Shown here in pieces: positions 6,213 to 8,590 of a DNA stretch of 8,590 nucleotides. Under the pieces are notes generated by a model. That model had not been told where the DNA came from and made no database searches. It was given only the letters and a program-made list of their open reading frames with translations. The translations under genes and the position numbers were made by a program. Within the stretch, counting starts at the first letter, position 1; the number at the start of each line of letters is the position of its first letter. The DNA is from JAIPIY01 sp964489785 (lineage in GTDB: Bacteria > Patescibacteriota > Minisyncoccia > Phycocordibacterales > UBA1006), in assembly GCA_964489785.1 (NCBI GenBank), contig CAZAZY010000025.1, positions 1-8,590 on the forward strand, read 5' to 3'.

Positions 6213-7334
6213 TTATGCCAATTCTAAAATATCTTTTGTAACATCCTCTTGTCGTGATGGTCGTGCATATCGTCGCATTGCAAGCAATATCCCAATAGCA
6301 ATGAACGATGTTAACATGTTCGACCCCCCATAGCTCATAAATGGCAATGGGATTCCCGTTACTGGCAATAGCCCAATATTCATACCAATATTAAACAATG
6401 TGTGAATACTGAAATAAATACCAATACCAACACCATATAATGTTTCAAAATTACTTGACCCCATGAGTGCATTTGCAAAAATACGCCAGATAAGAATACC
6501 ATAACATACGATCAGTAAAAATGATCCAATAAATCCCCACTCTTCGGCAAAAGAAGCGAAAATGAAATCAGTTTCTGATTCGGGTAAAAACTGTAACCGT
6601 GATTGACTACCATATCCCACCCCCTTGCCCAGCAATTGCCCAGAACCAACGGCAATGGTGGATTGATACGCATTATACCCTGAACCTTGAATATCAGACA
6701 GCGGATTAATGAATGTCATAATTCTTTGTTTTTGATACGGCTGAAATGCAAACAACCACAACATACCAAAAGCAAGAATAACCAACGACCCCACAAGCAT
6801 AAGATGTTTTTTTGATATTCCTGCCACCAACACCATTCCTAACCAAATAACCATAAATACAAGAGACGATTTAAAGTCTGGTTGGAAAAATATTAAGAGC
6901 ATCATCACCATCATATAAGAGGCAGAGACAATGATATGTCGTATATGTGCAATTTCAATATGTCGTCTTGAGAAATATTTTGCCAAGACTAAAATTAATA
7001 CGATCTTTGCTGGATCAGAAGGTTGAAAAGAAAAAAATCCCAAATCAATCCAACGGATAGAACCTTTTACAGGATCAGCAACAAAAAATAGCAATCCCAA
7101 TAATAGCACACTCACTGTATATAAACCCATTAATACTGAAGTTTGTTTCAAAAAACGCACATCAATACGAGATATTCCAAACATTACCAAAAAAGAAACG
7201 ATCACCCATAATGATTGTCTCATAAAAAATGATGTCTCTCCAGAAAAAGATGACATGGTAACCAACCCCGCAATCACAATAGGAACAAGTGATAATACTA
7301 ATATCCAATCAATACCAAAATTCTTGTCATACAT
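6213..7334 (-). CDS. rodA: SEDS-family peptidoglycan glycosyltransferase RodA
   Basis: Integral membrane polymerase that links lipid II units into glycan strands for side-wall growth, normally working with a class B penicillin-binding protein. The 373 aa and roughly ten membrane segments fit RodA. Motifs in order: DW near the N-terminus (9-10), SIRWIDLGFFSFQPSDPAK (92-110), FQPDF (150-154), and GSGYNAYQS (217-225) followed by GKGVGYGSQ (236-244). FLPESETDFIF (249-259) includes D256, the Asp required for polymerase activity in this family. AEEWGFIG (263-270) and NIGLLPVTGIPLPFMSYGGS (319-338) follow; the PVTGIPLPF form favours RodA over FtsW. The QPSE motif reads QPSD here (D107). No transpeptidase partner gene is in the window. 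The ATG lies 4 nt after the stop of the upstream Cys-motif protein gene, and folD begins 1 nt after this stop. Confidence 0.94.
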   Translation of the reverse strand: MYDKNFGIDWILVLSLVPIVIAGLVTMSSFSGETSFFMRQSLWVIVSFLVMFGISRIDVRFLKQTSVLMGLYTVSVLLLGLLFFVADPVKGSIRWIDLGFFSFQPSDPAKIVLILVLAKYFSRRHIEIAHIRHIIVSASYMMVMMLLIFFQPDFKSSLVFMVIWLGMVLVAGISKKHLMLVGSLVILAFGMLWLFAFQPYQKQRIMTFINPLSDIQGSGYNAYQSTIAVGSGQLLGKGVGYGSQSRLQFLPESETDFIFASFAEEWGFIGSFLLIVCYGILIWRIFANALMGSSNFETLYGVGIGIYFSIHTLFNIGMNIGLLPVTGIPLPFMSYGGSNMLTSFIAIGILLAMRRYARPSRQEDVTKDILELA

Positions 7335-7338
7335 ATAA

Positions 7339-8133
7339 TTATAGCATCTTAGCAGATTCTGTTGCCTGAATATTCATACGGGGAATAATTTCAATACGAC
7401 CAATGGGTTCAGGAAATGGACTGGCCCAGGTAAACGATATTTGCTCACGTCCGTTGATAGGTATCACGGGAACACGAGTATTACTAACCCCTAATGCATT
7501 TTCATCAAGACCATACACAATAATCACAAATTCAGTATCAATCAAATCAAATTCATAATTATTACGCACCAAAGCGGTAATCAAAGGTGCAGTTGTTGGT
7601 CGTTCAATTTTTTGGTCGGTAATACCTAATCTTGAAAATGACATTTCTGGTGGCAAGGTGCTCCAGGTTGGTTGTCCTAAAATATCAAAAAATACACGCC
7701 CTGGAATACGGTTTCCAATGTCAATATGGGGTTCAAATATTGCAGTTTTTTCCAATGGAACCACAAATGTAGAACCTTCGCGTTCGGTAATCAAAAGATT
7801 ATTTTCATCATAAAAACGAAATCGATAATGCAAATCGTGGGTACCTGATGCAGGGTTTGGGTTTTCGATATATGAAACCAAATGGTAGATATTCCCACCC
7901 ACAGGTAATGCACGTGACCACCAGGTTACCACGGGTCGAATTTGAAATGGACATAATAATGCACATGACCCACCACAATCAACACCCAATTCTTCTCCGT
8001 TTTGTTTCATGTCAAAACAGGTTGGTTCTGGAGTAAAATACACCAAATAGATACCACCCAAAAGAACAAGTCCTAACAATGTAAAAATTGCTAGAATAGT
8101 ATTTTTTTTCTTTTGTGCCCAAAGTGTTGACAT
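7339..8133 (-). CDS. Uncharacterised membrane-anchored protein with an NGxE-GVDCGGxC cysteine motif
   Basis: A 264-aa protein I cannot assign to a characterised family. A basic N-terminus (AQKKKN) and one membrane span (about 12-33) suggest an exported domain anchored to the membrane. Just outside is a cysteine-rich motif, C39 followed by QNGEELGVDCGGSCALLC (44-61, with C53, C57 and C61), resembling the NGxETGVDCGGxCxxC motif of bacterial surface proteins; its four cysteines could form disulfides or bind a metal. The rest (about 65-255) looks beta-rich, possibly two Ig-like or FN3-like units, as inferred from alternating hydrophobic strands and the phrase ENPNPASGTHDLHYRFRFYD (90-109). The ATG at 8133 is preferred over a GTG at 8181, which lies inside the rRNA terminator and upstream of the predicted transcription start. 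It is the first gene of the rodA operon, 4 nt before rodA, so an envelope role is plausible but unproven. Confidence 0.8.
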   Translation of the reverse strand: MSTLWAQKKKNTILAIFTLLGLVLLGGIYLVYFTPEPTCFDMKQNGEELGVDCGGSCALLCPFQIRPVVTWWSRALPVGGNIYHLVSYIENPNPASGTHDLHYRFRFYDENNLLITEREGSTFVVPLEKTAIFEPHIDIGNRIPGRVFFDILGQPTWSTLPPEMSFSRLGITDQKIERPTTAPLITALVRNNYEFDLIDTEFVIIVYGLDENALGVSNTRVPVIPINGREQISFTWASPFPEPIGRIEIIPRMNIQATESAKML

Positions 8134-8154
8134 GATAAAAGGAATGATACCTAC

Positions 8155-8183
8155 ATCATAATATAATAAAAAACACCACACAA
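8155..8183 (-). promoter_or_regulatory. Candidate promoter of the rodA-folD-PAP2-secDF operon, overlapping the rRNA terminator
   Basis: The minus strand has TTGTGT (8183-8178, 3/6 to the -35 box), exactly 17 nt, then TATGAT (8160-8155, 5/6 to the -10 box). Transcription would start near 8148, 15 nt before the first ATG of the operon. The -35 box lies in the loop and second arm of the terminator hairpin, and the spacer contains its T-run. The weak -35 box keeps this tentative. Confidence 0.5.
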
Positions 8184-8198
8184 GGTGTGATGCTTTTT
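8171..8198 (-). terminator. Rho-independent terminator of the rRNA operon
   Basis: On the minus strand CATCACAC (8192-8185) pairs with GTGTGGTG (8181-8174), with one G-U pair, around a 3-nt CTT loop. A run of six T follows (8173-8168) and a run of five A precedes it. It lies 21 nt beyond the 5S rRNA end, where an rRNA operon terminator is expected. Confidence 0.85.
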
Positions 8199-8219
8199 AT
8201 TTTTTATGATTTCAATACT

Positions 8220-8335
8220 GTATGTTGGCGTCTACCTACTCTTGCCCCAAAGGGACTACCATCGGCTCAAGAGAGCTTAACTTCTGTGTTCGGAATGAGA
8301 ACAGGTGTGACCCCTCCGATAAAACACCAACATAC
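8220..8335 (-). rRNA. rrf: 5S ribosomal RNA
   Basis: A complete 5S rRNA of about 116 nt. The ends form helix I: the 5' strand TGTATGTTGGTG (8336-8325) pairs with CGCCAACATACA (8230-8219) with a single G-U. Internal conserved elements in order are TCACACCTGTTC, CCGAACACAGAAGTTAAG (the loop A to helix III region), GCCGATGGTAGT and AAGAGTAGG. Exact mature ends may differ by a few bases because the pairing could extend slightly past them. It sits about 100 nt after 23S and is followed by a terminator, so it is the last gene of the rRNA operon. Confidence 0.97.
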
Positions 8336-8336
8336 A

Positions 8337-8436
8337 ATATTTAAATTATAAAGTAATTTAAATACCCTGCAAAAAAGTAAAAAGAAAAAAGAGAACTACA
8401 TGAACATTCACAATCGTAATTATGTGAAGCACACAT
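8337..8436 (-). other. 23S-5S internal transcribed spacer
   Basis: About 100 nt of AT-rich spacer with no tRNA gene. Besides the hairpin next to 5S, it has a weaker inverted repeat (TTCACA, 10 nt, TGTGAA) close to the 23S end and a T-rich pyrimidine tract at 8371-8394 on the transcribed strand. Confidence 0.8.
8338..8364 (-). repeat. 11-bp inverted repeat just upstream of 5S rRNA, likely processing hairpin
   Basis: TATTTAAATTA (8338-8348) and TAATTTAAATA (8354-8364) are perfect complements around a 5-nt loop. The hairpin is entirely A/T and ends within about 2 nt of the 5S helix I. In the transcript it would stack next to the 5S 5' end, so a role in rRNA maturation is plausible. It has no T-run on the minus strand and is not a terminator. 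Confidence 0.7.
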
Positions 8437-8590
8437 TTCCTAATAGGAATCGGGTAATTAGTACACCTCAGCTCAATATATTACTATACTTTCACTTAGT
8501 GCCTATCAACCTGATCATCTCTCAGGGCCCTATAATGATTCCTAATCTTAAAGTTGGCTTCCCTCTTAGAGGCCTTCAGTGGTTATCCAT
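8437..8590 (-). rRNA. rrl: 23S ribosomal RNA, 3' end (partial)
   Basis: The last roughly 154 nt of 23S rRNA, continuing beyond the right edge. Domain VI landmarks are visible in the transcript direction: GGCCTCTAAGAGGGAAGCC, then AGGGCCCTGAGAGATGATC, GGTTGATAGGC, ATTGAGCTGAGGTGTACTAAT and TACCCGATT. These align by eye with the E. coli 3' region (GTTGATAGGC, TTGAGCTAACCGGTACTAAT, GAACCGTGAGG). The 3' end near 8437 is placed by taking the same distance after GTACTAAT as in E. coli, so it is uncertain by several bases. The terminal CCTATTAGGA is self-complementary and probably belongs to the end-processing region. Confidence 0.95.

Noticed and set aside
8133..8181. Longer Cys-motif protein starting at the GTG at 8181
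   Set aside because: The GTG lies in the arm of the rRNA terminator and upstream of the predicted transcription start; the ATG at 8133 gives a normal basic N-terminus before the membrane span.
8371..8394. T-rich tract in the 23S-5S spacer as a terminator
   Set aside because: No stable hairpin lies directly before it on the transcribed strand, and 5S must be transcribed past it.
8338..8436. tRNA gene in the 23S-5S spacer
   Set aside because: No cloverleaf arms, T-loop GGTTCRA or CCA-proximal stem are visible; the spacer is nearly all A and T.
1..8590. Alternative genetic code (UGA as glycine), as in Gracilibacteria/Absconditabacteria
   Set aside because: Conserved genes read through cleanly with the standard bacterial code, with conserved glycines encoded by GGN and no in-frame TGA.
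1..8590. CRISPR array, insertion sequence, integrase, toxin-antitoxin or defence system
   Set aside because: I found no regularly spaced direct repeats, transposase or integrase motifs, or small paired genes; the window is occupied by housekeeping and envelope genes.

Overview
All genes in this window lie on the minus strand, co-oriented with an rRNA operon whose 3' part enters at the right edge. The DNA is AT-rich. Genes are tightly packed (gaps of 1-4 nt, one overlap), Shine-Dalgarno motifs are nearly absent, and stop codons are ordinary TAA/TAG. SecD and SecF are separate genes, folD stands apart from any other folate gene here, and LemA and DUF2207 proteins occur close together. This suggests a small-genome bacterium, most likely a Candidate Phyla Radiation/Patescibacteria member of Parcubacteria type. 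That assignment is an inference from gene content and style; the window contains no decisive marker.

Read in the direction of transcription (right to left), the layout is as follows. The 3' end of 23S rRNA (8437-8590) is followed by a spacer of about 100 nt without a tRNA but with an 11-bp hairpin. Next come 5S rRNA (about 8220-8335) and an intrinsic terminator (8171-8198). A probable operon follows: a membrane-anchored Cys-motif protein of unknown function (7339-8133), rodA (6213-7334), folD (5372-6211), a PAP2-family phosphatase (4810-5385), secD (3417-4766) and secF (2528-3412). lemA (1874-2440) has a candidate extended -10 promoter and a strong terminator. A histidine phosphatase gene (927-1727) has its own promoter and terminator. 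The start of a DUF2207 membrane protein gene (1-818) runs off the left edge.

The main operon is mostly about the cell envelope. RodA polymerises peptidoglycan glycan strands. The PAP2 enzyme may recycle the undecaprenyl pyrophosphate carrier released by that polymerisation. SecD and SecF form the membrane complex that drives late steps of Sec protein export. FolD, a cytosolic one-carbon enzyme, is the metabolic outsider. LemA and DUF2207 proteins are often neighbours in bacteria and both are membrane-associated; here a histidine phosphatase gene sits between them.

I see no CRISPR array, insertion sequence, phage gene, tRNA or obviously new multi-gene system. The points most worth a second look are regulatory (a promoter overlapping the rRNA terminator, a perfect palindrome after the phosphatase promoter, a near-leaderless secD promoter), unusual residues in normally fixed motifs of FolD and RodA, and the conserved-looking but uncharacterised protein upstream of rodA.
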